From: Bacillota bacterium
Lineage (GTDB): Bacteria; Bacillota; Clostridia; Peptostreptococcales; Anaerovoracaceae
Direction of reading: 5' to 3'
DNA length: 64,000 nucleotides
NCBI GenBank assembly: GCA_025361765.1
Contig: JANYJS010000094.1
Coordinates: 21,482-85,481, forward strand
The notes under the pieces were generated by a model. That model saw only the letters and a program-made list of their open reading frames with translations. It ran no database searches and was not told the origin of the DNA. Of this stretch, positions 1 to 8,793 are shown one piece after another; position 1 is the first letter of the stretch, and each line of letters starts with the position of its first letter. The position numbers and the translations under genes were made by a program.

Positions 1-89
1 TGATAGAACAGCTTGGCACGACCTTCGACGAGGAAGGCTATCAAAAGCGAAAAGGTTTCGCTGAAAATTTGAAAAACCTATTTAAGTAA
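1..89 (+). CDS. dnaJ: C-terminal end of chaperone DnaJ (partial)
   Basis: Only the last 28 or so codons of an open frame are visible, ending in TAA at 87-89; the gene starts outside the window. The visible tail has an acidic stretch and then GFAENLKNLFK, which looks like the short amphipathic end of many DnaJ proteins. The main argument is context: in Firmicutes dnaJ is commonly followed by prmA, rsmE and mtaB, exactly the three genes that come next. No J domain or zinc-finger part is visible, so the call rests on gene order plus a weak tail match. Confidence 0.55.
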   Translation, partial: IEQLGTTFDEEGYQKRKGFAENLKNLFK

Positions 90-106
90 TCAAGGTGGAG
101 GTGCTT

Positions 107-1069
107 ATGAATTATCTGGAAGTGAAAATCTTTACAACAACCTACGGAATCGAAGGGGTAAGCGATGCTCTTTCAAACCTCGGCATAGATACTTTTATTG
201 TTGAAGACGCCCACGACTTCGAGACATTTTTAAGCACAAAAAGAGAATACGATTGGGACTATGTGGATGAAAAGCTCATTGAACTGATGGAAATCGAAAC
301 CTGCATCATTACATATCTGGATTCAACTAAAGAGGGCGAGGAAGCCTTCGATAAAATCAAAGAGAAGATGGCTCAGATCAAAAGCGATGATGCTGATGGC
401 GTCATGGGCAGGCTTCTTGTTGAGAATATTCTTGTGTCCGATGAGGAATGGAAGGATAATTGGAAGGAACACTTCAAACCAATTAGAATTTCAGATAGGA
501 TCATAATAAAGCCGACTTGGGAGTCTTATGTTAAATTAAAGGAAACGGATATCATCATAAATATAGATCCTGGTATGGCTTTTGGAACTGGAACTCATGA
601 AACGACAGCCATGTGTATTAAATTGCTCGAAAAAAACCTTAAACCTGGAGATGATGTACTTGACGTGGGATGCGGGTCCGGCATTTTAGCCATTTCCGCC
701 TCTTTGCTTGAAGCCAAAACCAGCACCGGCATCGATATTGATCCCATTTCAGTAGAAGTAGCCTTGGCGAACATCGCACTAAATGGTCTTTCGGATAAAA
801 TTTCTATTATACAGGGGGATCTAACTAAAGGCATCGATATCAAAGCAGATATTGTTGTCGCGAACCTGGTTGCTGAGCTGGTAATAACCTTATCAGATAC
901 CATTCGGCATCACTTAAAAGGGGAAAAAATATTTATTGCCTCAGGCATCCTCATCGAAAAACAAGAAATGGTTGCGGAAGCCATGAGGGAGAATGATTTT
1001 GAGATTTTGGAAATTCTAAACGAAGGCGATTGGGCAGCAATCTGTGCCAAACACTACGGAAATGCATAG
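107..1069 (+). CDS. prmA: Ribosomal protein L11 methyltransferase
   Basis: PrmA trimethylates ribosomal protein L11 in the cytoplasm using S-adenosylmethionine. The 320-residue product has an N-terminal substrate-recognition part, then the family signature DPGMAFGTGTHET (about residues 154-166), the SAM-binding glycine loop LDVGCGSG (185-192) and the later VVANL motif. An in-frame GTG lies 12 bases upstream, but the ATG at 107 sits right after a strong AGGTGGAGG ribosome site and gives the usual N-terminus, so I chose it. The stop overlaps the start of rsmE by 8 bases, so the two are probably translationally coupled. Confidence 0.95.
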   Translation: MNYLEVKIFTTTYGIEGVSDALSNLGIDTFIVEDAHDFETFLSTKREYDWDYVDEKLIELMEIETCIITYLDSTKEGEEAFDKIKEKMAQIKSDDADGVMGRLLVENILVSDEEWKDNWKEHFKPIRISDRIIIKPTWESYVKLKETDIIINIDPGMAFGTGTHETTAMCIKLLEKNLKPGDDVLDVGCGSGILAISASLLEAKTSTGIDIDPISVEVALANIALNGLSDKISIIQGDLTKGIDIKADIVVANLVAELVITLSDTIRHHLKGEKIFIASGILIEKQEMVAEAMRENDFEILEILNEGDWAAICAKHYGNA

Positions 1070-1802
1070 ATTTTTCGTTGATAAGCTTGATATTGGTGAT
1101 GAAAAAATCAGCATTAAAGATCGGGATGATATAAAACACATTACAAAAGTGTTAAGGCTAATGCCTGGTTCGATTGTTGAAATATCTGACTCAGCAAAAT
1201 TCGAGTATAAAGCTGAGATTTTAACCCTTTTGCCTGACGAGATAGATCTTCTCATTTTAGATAAGCAAGGCTTTGCCAGAGAACCAAACCTTAAAGTCGA
1301 TCTTTTCCAAGGCGTTCCTAAACAAGGCAGGATGGAAGTGATTATTCAGAAATCTGTAGAACTTGGCATCAATAGTATTGTGCCCTTGTTCACCAAACGT
1401 ACGGTGGTCACAGACAATGGCGACTTTGACAAAAAAATAATACGCTGGCAAAAGATTTCTGATGAAGCAGTTAAGCAATGCAAGCGTGGCCTTATTCCTA
1501 AAGTAACTGGTCCTGTGACATTCGGGAAGATGATGAAGCTTTTGTCTGAATACGACCTTGTCCTTTTTTTGTATGAGAATGAAGATCAGCAGACAATTAA
1601 ACAGGTTCTGCGTGCTTTGACTAAGACGCCTGAAACTGTCGCAATCATTATTGGTCCTGAGGGTGGATTTTCGGATGAAGAAGCATGCCAGCTCAAGGCT
1701 TCAGGGGCATCGGTTGCCACTTTAGGGAAAACCATTTTGAGGACTGAAACTGCAGGTGCGGCAGCCATTGCTGTGATTATGTACGAATTTGAGCTGGATT
1801 AA
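1062..1802 (+). CDS. rsmE: 16S rRNA (uracil-1498-N3)-methyltransferase
   Basis: RsmE methylates N3 of U1498 in 16S rRNA. The 246-residue product begins MHRFFV, typical of the family, followed by a PUA-like N-terminal domain. The C-terminal SPOUT methyltransferase domain has the two knot motifs GPEGGFSDEE (near residue 200) and LGKTILRTETA (near 225). I start at the ATG at 1062, inside the end of prmA; an in-frame GTG at 1044 would add six residues with no ribosome site. The order prmA-rsmE is conserved in Firmicutes. Confidence 0.95.
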   Translation: MHRFFVDKLDIGDEKISIKDRDDIKHITKVLRLMPGSIVEISDSAKFEYKAEILTLLPDEIDLLILDKQGFAREPNLKVDLFQGVPKQGRMEVIIQKSVELGINSIVPLFTKRTVVTDNGDFDKKIIRWQKISDEAVKQCKRGLIPKVTGPVTFGKMMKLLSEYDLVLFLYENEDQQTIKQVLRALTKTPETVAIIIGPEGGFSDEEACQLKASGASVATLGKTILRTETAGAAAIAVIMYEFELD

Positions 1803-1821
1803 TACATGGAAATTTGTTCGG

Positions 1822-1838
1822 AATTTGCATTGCAAATT
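1822..1838. repeat. Small inverted repeat between rsmE and mtaB
   Basis: AATTTGCA and TGCAAATT flank a single T, giving 8-bp perfect arms. The loop is too short for a normal RNA hairpin and no T-tract follows, so it is more likely chance or a DNA site than a terminator. Confidence 0.3.
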
Positions 1839-1866
1839 TGCTGAATAAAAAATAAAAGGAATTATA

Positions 1867-3171
1867 ATGAAAATAGCATTTCACACCCTTGGCTGCAAGG
1901 TCAATCAATATGAAACTCAGGCTATGCGAGAACTATTTGCCGCTAGAGGATATGAACTCGTTGATGAGGACGAATTTTCAGATGTTTATGTCATTAACAC
2001 CTGCACTGTTACGGGGCTCTCTGATAAAAAGTCCAGGCAATATATCAGGCGTGTCAAACGTTTAAATCCAGAATCCATAACTGCTGTCATTGGTTGCTAC
2101 GTGCAGGTTAGCCCACAGGAAGCCGCTAAAATTGAAGGTGTTGACATTGTTGCGGGAACTAATGAGAGAGCGAACCTGCCATTATACATCGATGAATTTC
2201 TCCTTAATCGACAAAAAATCAGCAGGGTCAAATCCTTTGATGCTCTGACGGAGTATGAAGAGACGGGTAGCATTACCTCAATGGAGGGAAGAACCAGAGC
2301 TTTTATAAAAATTCAAGAAGGGTGCAATCAGTTTTGTGCGTATTGCATAATACCTTATGCACGGGGTCCGGTTCGTAGCAGGGCTATGGCCGATATTATA
2401 TCAGAGGCTAAAAACCTAGTTTCTAAGGGCTTCAAGGAACTGGTACTTACAGGAATTAACACAGCCCTTTATGGCGCAGAAAACGGAGAATCTGACCTCG
2501 AAGAAGTCATCGCTGGTCTAAATACCATTCCTGGAGAGTTTAGGATCAGGTTGGGGTCTTTGGAACCAACTGTAATTGATGCTACTTACGCTGGACGATT
2601 ATTGGCCTATGATAAACTTTGCCACCACATGCATCTTTCGGTGCAAAGTGGAAGTGACCGAATTCTCGGACTAATGAACAGAAACTATACGATGGTGGAC
2701 TATCGGAAGATCCTTGAATTATTAAAGCAAAACGATGCCGGGTATAGCATTACAACAGATATTATAGTAGGATTCCCAGGAGAAACAGAGGAGGACTTCA
2801 AAGATACGGTTAGACTAGTTGAGATGTTTAATTTTTGCAAGGTTCATGTCTTTAAGTACTCAAAACGTAGTGGCACAAAGGCAGCAGGTATGCCGGATCA
2901 CGTGTCCCCGGAAACTAAAGCCACCAGAAGTGCGAAACTGATAAATGCCGCCGCTGAATCCACTCAGAGGTTTTTAGTTGCAAATATTGGGACGATCAGA
3001 GCTGCTATAATTGAAGGATATGATGAGAAAAACCATCTTTACCATGGGCTGACTGATAACTACATCAAAGTTTATCTTGAAAATAAATCGGATCAGTTGA
3101 TCATTGGCCAAGCTTTTGAAATAAGGCTTGAAAGCGTTTTTCTAGATGGATTATGGGCTGTGTTTTTATAG
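1867..3171 (+). CDS. mtaB: tRNA t6A37 methylthiotransferase MtaB
   Basis: MtaB converts t6A37 to ms2t6A37 in tRNAs reading ANN codons. It is a radical-SAM methylthiotransferase with two [4Fe-4S] clusters. The 434-residue product has the N-terminal UPF0004 domain with cluster cysteines C10, C46 and C77, and the radical-SAM CxxxCxxC motif at C153, C157 and C160. A C-terminal TRAM-like region follows. The start ATG has AAAGGAATT upstream. It follows rsmE by 64 bases and precedes the HIT gene, an order common in Clostridia. The pattern GCKVNQYET and the genomic position favour MtaB over its paralogues MiaB and RimO. Confidence 0.95.
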   Translation: MKIAFHTLGCKVNQYETQAMRELFAARGYELVDEDEFSDVYVINTCTVTGLSDKKSRQYIRRVKRLNPESITAVIGCYVQVSPQEAAKIEGVDIVAGTNERANLPLYIDEFLLNRQKISRVKSFDALTEYEETGSITSMEGRTRAFIKIQEGCNQFCAYCIIPYARGPVRSRAMADIISEAKNLVSKGFKELVLTGINTALYGAENGESDLEEVIAGLNTIPGEFRIRLGSLEPTVIDATYAGRLLAYDKLCHHMHLSVQSGSDRILGLMNRNYTMVDYRKILELLKQNDAGYSITTDIIVGFPGETEEDFKDTVRLVEMFNFCKVHVFKYSKRSGTKAAGMPDHVSPETKATRSAKLINAAAESTQRFLVANIGTIRAAIIEGYDEKNHLYHGLTDNYIKVYLENKSDQLIIGQAFEIRLESVFLDGLWAVFL

Positions 3172-3233
3172 TATGGGTCGACTTGAATTTATAAGCCGAA
3201 AAGCTTTTCCTTGTATGAAATGGAGGATAAACC

Positions 3234-3575
3234 ATGTCAGAGTGCATTTTTTGTAAAATTGCAGCAAAAGAGATTCCAGCGCAAATTCTGTATGAGGATG
3301 ATGTCATGATGGCTTTTCATGATGTTGCGCCACAAGCACCAGTCCATATTTTAATGATTTCGAAAAAGCATATTATTTCTCTTGATGATTGCAAGAAAGA
3401 GGATGAAGAACTTTTGGGCAAAATGCTGAATAAGGTTAAAGAGATCGCCAAAAGCGCTGGCATGGAAAATGGGTACAGGCTGGTAATCAATTGTGGAGAA
3501 GATGGCATGCAAACCGTTCAGCATTTGCATTTTCATCTCCTTGGGAAAAGGAAGATGACATGGCCTCCGGGTTGA
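3234..3575 (+). CDS. HIT-family purine nucleotide hydrolase (HinT-like)
   Basis: This 113-residue protein belongs to the histidine triad superfamily, Hint branch, whose members hydrolyse AMP-lysine type phosphoramidates. It begins with the usual CIFCKIAAKEIPA and carries the triad H97-x-H99-x-H101 inside QHLHFHLL, ending in WPPG as Hint proteins do. Length and ends match the family, so it is complete. The ribosome site GGAGG precedes the ATG by about ten bases. The physiological substrate is not known from sequence. It lies between mtaB and rpsU in a translation-related cluster. Confidence 0.9.
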   Translation: MSECIFCKIAAKEIPAQILYEDDVMMAFHDVAPQAPVHILMISKKHIISLDDCKKEDEELLGKMLNKVKEIAKSAGMENGYRLVINCGEDGMQTVQHLHFHLLGKRKMTWPPG

Positions 3576-3593
3576 AACAGGTCGAAAAAAGGT

Positions 3594-3633
3594 CCGAAAA
3601 AGAAATATATAAGGCCCGAAAAAGAAATATATA
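3594..3633. repeat. 18-bp direct repeat upstream of rpsU
   Basis: CCGAAAAAGAAATATATA occurs at 3594-3611 and again, identical, at 3616-3633, a 22-base period. It lies just upstream of the rpsU promoter. It could be an AT-rich UP-element or simple duplication. Confidence 0.6.
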
Positions 3634-3639
3634 TTTTTC

Positions 3640-3668
3640 TTGATTATTTCTCAATAAAACGATATAAT
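3640..3668 (+). promoter_or_regulatory. Sigma-A type promoter of rpsU
   Basis: TTGATT at 3640-3645 and a consensus TATAAT at 3663-3668 are separated by 17 bases. AT-rich direct repeats lie immediately upstream. Transcription would start about 70 bases before rpsU. Confidence 0.7.
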
Positions 3669-3744
3669 GACTTTTGTTATAGACTTAAACCGTTTGGAAA
3701 AGCATCTAAGTGATTTCAGAATACGGAGGGAGGGAAAAGAATAA

Positions 3745-3924
3745 ATGGCACAGGTAGTTGTAAGAGAAAATGAGAGCCTGGAAAGTGCTCTAAAAAGGTT
3801 TAAACGTTCTTGCGCAAAGGATGGAGTAATGTCAGAACTGAGAAAAAGAGAGCATTACGAGAAACCCAGCGTAAAAAGAAAGAAAAAGTCAGAAGCCGCT
3901 AGAAAAAAGGCTAAAAAATTCTAA
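3745..3924 (+). CDS. rpsU: 30S ribosomal protein S21
   Basis: This 59-residue protein is S21, a basic small-subunit protein near the mRNA decoding region. The product starts [11 protein letters not shown], has [14 protein letters not shown], and ends in a highly basic tail rich in lysine and arginine ([16 protein letters not shown]), all family features. The ribosome site GGAGGGAGGGAAAAG lies upstream of the ATG. It has its own promoter at 3640-3668 and is followed after 21 bases by yqeY, the usual Firmicute pair. Confidence 0.95.
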   Translation: MAQVVVRENESLESALKRFKRSCAKDGVMSELRKREHYEKPSVKRKKKSEAARKKAKKF

Positions 3925-3945
3925 ATCTAAAATGAGGTGTGGTTC

Positions 3946-4389
3946 ATGTCTTTAAAAGACAGGCTGGCAAATGATTTCAAAGATGCTCTTAGAAGCAGGG
4001 ATGAGATTAAAAAAAATACGGTTAATTTAGCTAGGGCGGCTATTAAACAGTATGAGGTAGACTTTAGAAAAGAGCTCGATGAGAACGGGATTGTCGACAT
4101 ATTGACAAAACAGGTAAAAATGAGAAAAGATGCCCTCTCTGATTTTGAAAAAGCTGGAAGAACGGATTTGCTTGAAGACTATAACAAAGAAATTGAAATT
4201 TTGATGACTTATTTACCGGAGCAATTAACTGAAGCTGAGATTACCGAGATTGTTAAAGCCACTGCGGCTGAACTGGGTATCGAGAGCGGAAAAGCCAATA
4301 TGGGTAAGCTCATAGGTGCTGTGATGCCAAAGGTTAAAGGAAAAGCAGACGGTGTAACAGTTAAAAAAATAGTAGAATCCATACTCTAA
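3946..4389 (+). CDS. yqeY: GatB/YqeY domain protein
   Basis: This 147-residue protein matches the YqeY family, which resembles the C-terminal tail of GatB, a subunit of the Asp/Glu-tRNA amidotransferase. It begins MSLKDRLANDFKDALRSRD and ends with GKADGVTVKKIVES, typical of the family. A role in tRNA binding is suspected but not established. I chose the ATG at 3946 over an in-frame GTG at 3937, because the GAGG at 3934-3937 would then serve as its ribosome site. It sits 21 bases after rpsU, with a terminator just after its stop. Confidence 0.9.
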   Translation: MSLKDRLANDFKDALRSRDEIKKNTVNLARAAIKQYEVDFRKELDENGIVDILTKQVKMRKDALSDFEKAGRTDLLEDYNKEIEILMTYLPEQLTEAEITEIVKATAAELGIESGKANMGKLIGAVMPKVKGKADGVTVKKIVESIL

Positions 4390-4396
4390 TAATGAG

Positions 4397-4425
4397 ATAA
4401 CCCGATAGTATTCGGGTTATTTTTA
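4397..4425 (+). terminator. Rho-independent terminator after rpsU-yqeY
   Basis: A 9-bp stem ATAACCCGA / TCGGGTTAT with a 6-base loop is followed by TTTTT. It begins 8 bases after the yqeY stop and separates it from the phoH operon. Confidence 0.85.
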
Positions 4426-4437
4426 TGAGATTAGCAT

Positions 4438-4466
4438 TTTACAAAGCGGTCTTTAGACGGTATAAT
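4438..4466 (+). promoter_or_regulatory. Sigma-A type promoter of the phoH-ybeY operon
   Basis: TTTACA at 4438-4443 and TATAAT at 4461-4466 are separated by exactly 17 bases. It lies between the yqeY terminator and phoH, so it probably drives phoH, ybeY, cdd, era and recO. Confidence 0.75.
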
Positions 4467-4577
4467 AGCCATAACACTTTTAATAAATTGCTTCTTTAGA
4501 CTCTACAGTGATCATACCGCATTAAATAAATTTGCATGCGATTTCGACTATTTGCGCATATTTCGGAGGACTTAGTT

Positions 4578-5618
4578 TTGGAAAACCTTTTTAACGAGGA
4601 ACAAAAAATTAAAATAAACAACGAACAGACCACAAATGAGCTATTTGGCAATTTGGATGTCAATTTGACCATTATTAAAGATAACTACAATGTTGAGATT
4701 CTTCTGAGAAATGATGAAATCATCGTATTAGGTAAGGAAGCAGTCGAAGCCAATGAAGTCATTTTCGAACTGATGGAAATTCTAAAATCCGGTGAAAAAC
4801 TCGATGCACAGAAGGTGAATTACGTCATTAGCCTTAAAAAGAAAGGCATTTCATATAAGGACAGCACTCCTAATAAGGACATTATTTGTTTCACACACAA
4901 GGGAAAGCCAATCAGACCTAAAACCGTTGGTCAGTCTACCTATATACAAATAATCAAAAATCACGACATATCATTTGGCGTGGGCCCAGCGGGAACGGGT
5001 AAAACATATATAGCAGTGGCAATGGCAGTAAGCGCATTCAAAGCCAAGGAAGTCGAAAAAATCATATTAGCAAGGCCAGCCGTTGAAGCGGGTGAGAGAC
5101 TGGGTTTTCTGCCAGGAGACCTGCAGGAGAAAGTCGATCCCTATTTAAGACCCCTATATGATGCTCTTTATGATATACTTGGTCGTGACAGCACGCTGAA
5201 GCTTAAAGAAAAGGAATTGATTGAAGTTGTTCCTTTAGCTTACATGAGAGGCAGAACACTGGACAATGCCTTTATCATACTGGACGAAGCACAAAACAGC
5301 ACCCAAGAGCAAATGAAGATGTTTCTGACCAGATTGGGCTTTGGTTCTAAAGCAGTCATAACAGGTGATATCACGCAGATCGATTTACCGAGAGGAAAGA
5401 AATCAGGGCTAAAAGAGGCTATTAAGATACTGGATGGCGTCAAAGGCATAGCGTTTTGTTTTCTCAAAGAGTCGGATGTAGTCAGACATCCGTTAGTAAG
5501 ACGAATTGTCAATGCCTATGCGCGCTATGAGCAAATGCAGGAAACGCTGCAAAAAAATGAAGCTTTAGGGCTGTCGAAGCCGGGATTGATTGATGAGATA
5601 CATGAGGTGGGACAATGA
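4578..5618 (+). CDS. phoH: PhoH-like ATPase
   Basis: PhoH/YbeZ-type ATPase, often coupled genetically to the ribosome-maturation RNase YbeY. Numbering from the chosen start, Walker A GPAGTGKT is at 136-143 and Walker B FIILDEAQ at 232-239, with a conserved [17 protein letters not shown] stretch after it. The longest frame begins at 4536, but the TTG at 4578 has GGAGGA eight bases upstream and gives 346 residues with the typical family N-terminus, so I prefer TTG. The stop overlaps the ybeY start by four bases, which implies coupling. Confidence 0.92.
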   Translation: MENLFNEEQKIKINNEQTTNELFGNLDVNLTIIKDNYNVEILLRNDEIIVLGKEAVEANEVIFELMEILKSGEKLDAQKVNYVISLKKKGISYKDSTPNKDIICFTHKGKPIRPKTVGQSTYIQIIKNHDISFGVGPAGTGKTYIAVAMAVSAFKAKEVEKIILARPAVEAGERLGFLPGDLQEKVDPYLRPLYDALYDILGRDSTLKLKEKELIEVVPLAYMRGRTLDNAFIILDEAQNSTQEQMKMFLTRLGFGSKAVITGDITQIDLPRGKKSGLKEAIKILDGVKGIAFCFLKESDVVRHPLVRRIVNAYARYEQMQETLQKNEALGLSKPGLIDEIHEVGQ

Positions 5619-6067
5619 ATATTATTTTCAGTGAAGAAAGACTTCCGGGAGAGAAGGTCATAGCCCATATGACAAAGGCAGCAGAACTTTGTGTACTTCA
5701 GGAGGGGATAGACCCCTCACGGGTTGAAATCAGTGTTACTTTTGTTGGCTCTGAGGAAATAAGAGAACTCAATAAATTATTTCGAAACAAAGATAGCGTA
5801 ACAGACGTTTTGTCATTCCCACAATATGAAGATATATCTCAAATTGCAGATGAAGCAATCATATGCCTTGGAGATGTGGTGATTTGTTCAGAAGTGGCCT
5901 TGATTCAAGCCGATGAATATGGTCATTCAGCAGAACGGGAGCTGGTATACCTACTGGTACATAGTATTTTTCACCTTTTTGGGTATGATCATCTTGAAGA
6001 GGGTGAAAAACTGGATATGAGAGAACAAGAAGAATCCATTATGGCCAAAATTGATTTAGGGAGATGA
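5615..6067 (+). CDS. ybeY: Endoribonuclease YbeY (rRNA maturation)
   Basis: YbeY is a zinc-dependent endoribonuclease for 16S rRNA 3' maturation and ribosome quality control. The 150-residue product carries the metal-binding motif [11 protein letters not shown] with H116, H120 and H126, preceded by the conserved TDVLSFP stretch at about residues 63-69. Length is normal. Its ATG overlaps the phoH stop by four bases, and cdd and era follow closely, an arrangement conserved across Firmicutes. Confidence 0.95.
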   Translation: MNIIFSEERLPGEKVIAHMTKAAELCVLQEGIDPSRVEISVTFVGSEEIRELNKLFRNKDSVTDVLSFPQYEDISQIADEAIICLGDVVICSEVALIQADEYGHSAERELVYLLVHSIFHLFGYDHLEEGEKLDMREQEESIMAKIDLGR

Positions 6068-6076
6068 GGGTGAAAA

Positions 6077-6454
6077 ATGACGGACCTAGAATTATTTAAA
6101 GCCGCAAAAAAAGCCATGCATTTTGCTTACGCACCATACTCAAATTTTAGAGTTGGAGCAGCCTTACTGACAAAAGATGGCAAGGTTTATACCGGTGCCA
6201 ATGTTGAGAACTCTTCATTTGGTGCCACGGTATGTGCAGAAAGGACAGCTTTTGTCAAAGCAATATCAGAAGGGCATTGTGAGTTTGATACCATTGCTGT
6301 TGCCGCATCAAGTGGCGAGGCATTTCCTTGTGGGATATGCAGACAGTTCATTTTTGAATTCGGAGATCACATTAGAGTCGTGGTTGGAAGTGACGAAGAA
6401 AGCATTAAATCCTATAAAATTGATGAGTTGTTGCCTCACGGCTTCAGACTTTAA
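6077..6454 (+). CDS. cdd: Cytidine deaminase
   Basis: Cytidine deaminase converts cytidine or deoxycytidine to uridine or deoxyuridine in pyrimidine salvage. The 125-residue product is the short homotetrameric type. It has the zinc motifs CAE at 53-55, where E55 is the catalytic proton shuttle, and PCGIC at 84-88. The N-terminal AYAPYSNFRVGAAL is a family hallmark. The ATG has GAGGG about six bases upstream. It lies between ybeY and era, a frequent Firmicute order. Confidence 0.95.
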   Translation: MTDLELFKAAKKAMHFAYAPYSNFRVGAALLTKDGKVYTGANVENSSFGATVCAERTAFVKAISEGHCEFDTIAVAASSGEAFPCGICRQFIFEFGDHIRVVVGSDEESIKSYKIDELLPHGFRL

Positions 6455-6483
6455 AGCAATATGCCTATTATAAAGGAGACTAC

Positions 6484-7362
6484 ATGAAATCAGGATTTAT
6501 AGGGATTGTCGGAAGACCTAATGTTGGAAAATCAACTTTGCTGAATGCTATTCTCGGTGAGAAAATAGCAATCATTTCCGATAAGCCTCAGACAACGCGA
6601 AACAGCATCAGAGGAATTTATACGGATCTCGAGCACCAACTGATCTTCATTGACACACCGGGCATACATAAGCCTAAAAACAAGCTCGGCAGTTATATGA
6701 CTGAAATGGCAACTCGCACATTTAATGAAGTGGAAGTGATCGTTTTTATCGTTGATGACAGCTTGACGGCAGGACCAGGTGACAGATACATCCTCGAGAT
6801 GCTCAAAGATATTAAGACACCCAAAATATTAGCCATTAATAAAATTGACAAAATGAGCCCTGAAAAGTTTAAAAAAACTTACGAAGAGTATGATGAAACA
6901 GGAGTTTTCGTAGATATATTTGGCATTTCAGCTTTGGAAGACAAAAACGTCAGTATTTTACTTGATAGAATTAAAAAAATGATGCCAGAAGGGCCCATGT
7001 ATTTTCCAGCTGATATGATTACAGATCACCCTGAAAGATTCATCATTACTGAGATTATTCGGGAAAAACTGCTCCATTATCTGGATGAAGAAGTCCCGCA
7101 TGGCGTTGCTGTTGAGATTGAAAGCTATGTTGAAGGTTCTAAATTAACTAAAATCGGTGCCATCATTCATTGCGAGAAAAAATCTCACAAGGGTATTATA
7201 ATTGGCAAAGAAGGTAAAAAACTTAAAGGCATAGGCAAAAGTTCGAGGCTTGAAATCGAAGCGTTACTTGGAACGAAGGTTTTCCTAGAGCTTTGGGTCA
7301 AAGTTAAGGAAAACTGGCGGGATAGTGATTTCGCATTAAACGGATTTGGGTATAAAAAATAG
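6484..7362 (+). CDS. era: GTPase Era
   Basis: Era is an essential GTPase that binds the 3' end of 16S rRNA during small-subunit assembly. The 292-residue product has G1 GRPNVGKS at 10-17, G3 DTPG at 57-60 and G4 NKID at 119-122, followed by a C-terminal KH domain with the IIGKEGKKLKGIG motif. AAAGGAG precedes the ATG. RecO begins on the next base after the stop. Its neighbours ybeY and yqeY act on the same rRNA and translation processes. Confidence 0.97.
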   Translation: MKSGFIGIVGRPNVGKSTLLNAILGEKIAIISDKPQTTRNSIRGIYTDLEHQLIFIDTPGIHKPKNKLGSYMTEMATRTFNEVEVIVFIVDDSLTAGPGDRYILEMLKDIKTPKILAINKIDKMSPEKFKKTYEEYDETGVFVDIFGISALEDKNVSILLDRIKKMMPEGPMYFPADMITDHPERFIITEIIREKLLHYLDEEVPHGVAVEIESYVEGSKLTKIGAIIHCEKKSHKGIIIGKEGKKLKGIGKSSRLEIEALLGTKVFLELWVKVKENWRDSDFALNGFGYKK

Positions 7363-8121
7363 ATGTATATTGATACAGAAGGCGTCATTCTTAAACAGGT
7401 TCGTACTTTAAACAACAGGCGTATGGTGCTACTGTTTTCCAAAAAATATGGCAAAATTTGTGCGGGAAGCAACTTATCCGAAAAAGGAAAGGGAAAACAG
7501 TCCCTTGCAATGAAACCATTTACTTATGGCAGATATGAGCTTTTTAAAGGCAGAGAGATTTATAATATCAATGCCGCGGAAGTCGTCAAAAGCTTTTATA
7601 AAATTGGTGAAGATGTTGATAAATACATGTCCTGCTCCTATATACTTGAGTTTACCGAGAAGCTGCTTCCGGAAAACCAGCCTGCACCGGCTCTATTTGA
7701 TTTGCTTATTGACTTTTTAGAGGTCATAGAAAGACGTAATAAGAAGTATGCTTCACTGGTTGCTGCATATCAGTTCAAGGCATTGCAACATAGCGGCAAT
7801 GCGCCTCAAATCAAAATCTGCGCCAATTGCGGTGATATGAAGGGTGGAGTTCATTTTAGCATCAAAGATGGCGGGATATTATGCGGATCCTGTTTTGAAA
7901 CTAGAAATATGGCTCCAAAAGATAAGGATACATTGATTTATGATGTTGACTTTGGTATAGTAAAGGTAATCAGTTATATTTTGGACAATCCAATCACCTG
8001 CTTTGAAAAACTGGCGCTGGATGATGTCAGTCTTACAAAGATACAGCAAATCCTCAAAAGTTACATCCTCTACCATTTTGATATTGAAGCGCTTAAAAGC
8101 GAAGCGTTTCTACTAGATTAA
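7363..8121 (+). CDS. recO: DNA repair protein RecO
   Basis: RecO anneals single strands and loads RecA with RecR in recombinational repair. The 252-residue product has an N-terminal OB-fold beginning MYIDTEGVILKQ and a four-cysteine zinc knuckle at C153, C156, C174 and C177, typical of Firmicute RecO. The start ATG abuts the era stop with no gap, so translation is probably coupled. The first-codon choice is supported by alignment with the usual N-terminus, although no separate ribosome site is visible. Confidence 0.93.
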   Translation: MYIDTEGVILKQVRTLNNRRMVLLFSKKYGKICAGSNLSEKGKGKQSLAMKPFTYGRYELFKGREIYNINAAEVVKSFYKIGEDVDKYMSCSYILEFTEKLLPENQPAPALFDLLIDFLEVIERRNKKYASLVAAYQFKALQHSGNAPQIKICANCGDMKGGVHFSIKDGGILCGSCFETRNMAPKDKDTLIYDVDFGIVKVISYILDNPITCFEKLALDDVSLTKIQQILKSYILYHFDIEALKSEAFLLD

Positions 8122-8169
8122 AGGTCAAAACAATAGTTAATGTTTAAATTGAAAAGGTGGTGTATTTGA

Positions 8170-8766
8170 ATGGAAATTACATTAGAAAAAATCGAATTAG
8201 TTAAGGACAGAACAGGCGTAAGCTACAAAGAGGCAAAAGAAGCGTTAGAGGCTACTTCCGGTAATGTTGTCGATGCTATTATCAGCATAGAAGATTCCAT
8301 AGACATCAAGAGCAAGAGCAAAATTACTGAGCAGAGCGCACAGGTTGTCGAGAAACTGAAAGAAATTGTCAAAAAAGGCAATGTGTCTAAAATTTCAATT
8401 AAAAGAAATGGAGAAGTTATTCTCAATTTATCGGTAAATATAGGTATTATTGGAACCGTAATAGCACCTTGGGCCGCTATCGCTGGTACCATTGCTGCTC
8501 TAGGAACCAAATGTCAGATTGAAGTCATTAAAGAGAATGGGGATATTATTGACGTTACAGAGATGGCTTATGGCACTTTCGATGACGTTAGGGAAAAAGG
8601 TTCTGCTTTTGCTGACGATTTAAAAAACAAAGGCGAAGAGGTTTATAACAGCGTTAAAGATAAAGCCACAGATGCCATGCATAAAGCAACCAAAAAAGAG
8701 AGTTGCAGCGAAGAGGATGAGCAGCCGGCAGAAGAACCTGTAAAGGAAAAACCCATTAAAGAATAA
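8170..8766 (+). CDS. DUF4342 protein with UBA-like domain
   Basis: This 198-residue protein looks like the DUF4342 family. Residues 1-45 form a UBA/TS-N-like three-helix segment (VSYKEAKEALEATSGNVVDAI), the fold also used by EF-Ts. A middle region contains a hydrophobic stretch at about 88-112 that could insert into or lie on a membrane. The C-terminus is charged and low-complexity (EEDEQPAEEPVKEKP). AAAGGTGG precedes the ATG. It sits between recO and glyQS, 27 bases before the latter. Function is unknown. Confidence 0.75.
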   Translation: MEITLEKIELVKDRTGVSYKEAKEALEATSGNVVDAIISIEDSIDIKSKSKITEQSAQVVEKLKEIVKKGNVSKISIKRNGEVILNLSVNIGIIGTVIAPWAAIAGTIAALGTKCQIEVIKENGDIIDVTEMAYGTFDDVREKGSAFADDLKNKGEEVYNSVKDKATDAMHKATKKESCSEEDEQPAEEPVKEKPIKE

Positions 8767-8793
8767 TATCAAATCGTTAAGGAGCAAAAAAGC

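Noticed and set aside
8767..8793. T-box riboswitch before glyQS
   Set aside because: Only 27 bases separate glyQS from the preceding gene, far too short for a T-box, and no T-box core is seen in the preceding coding region.
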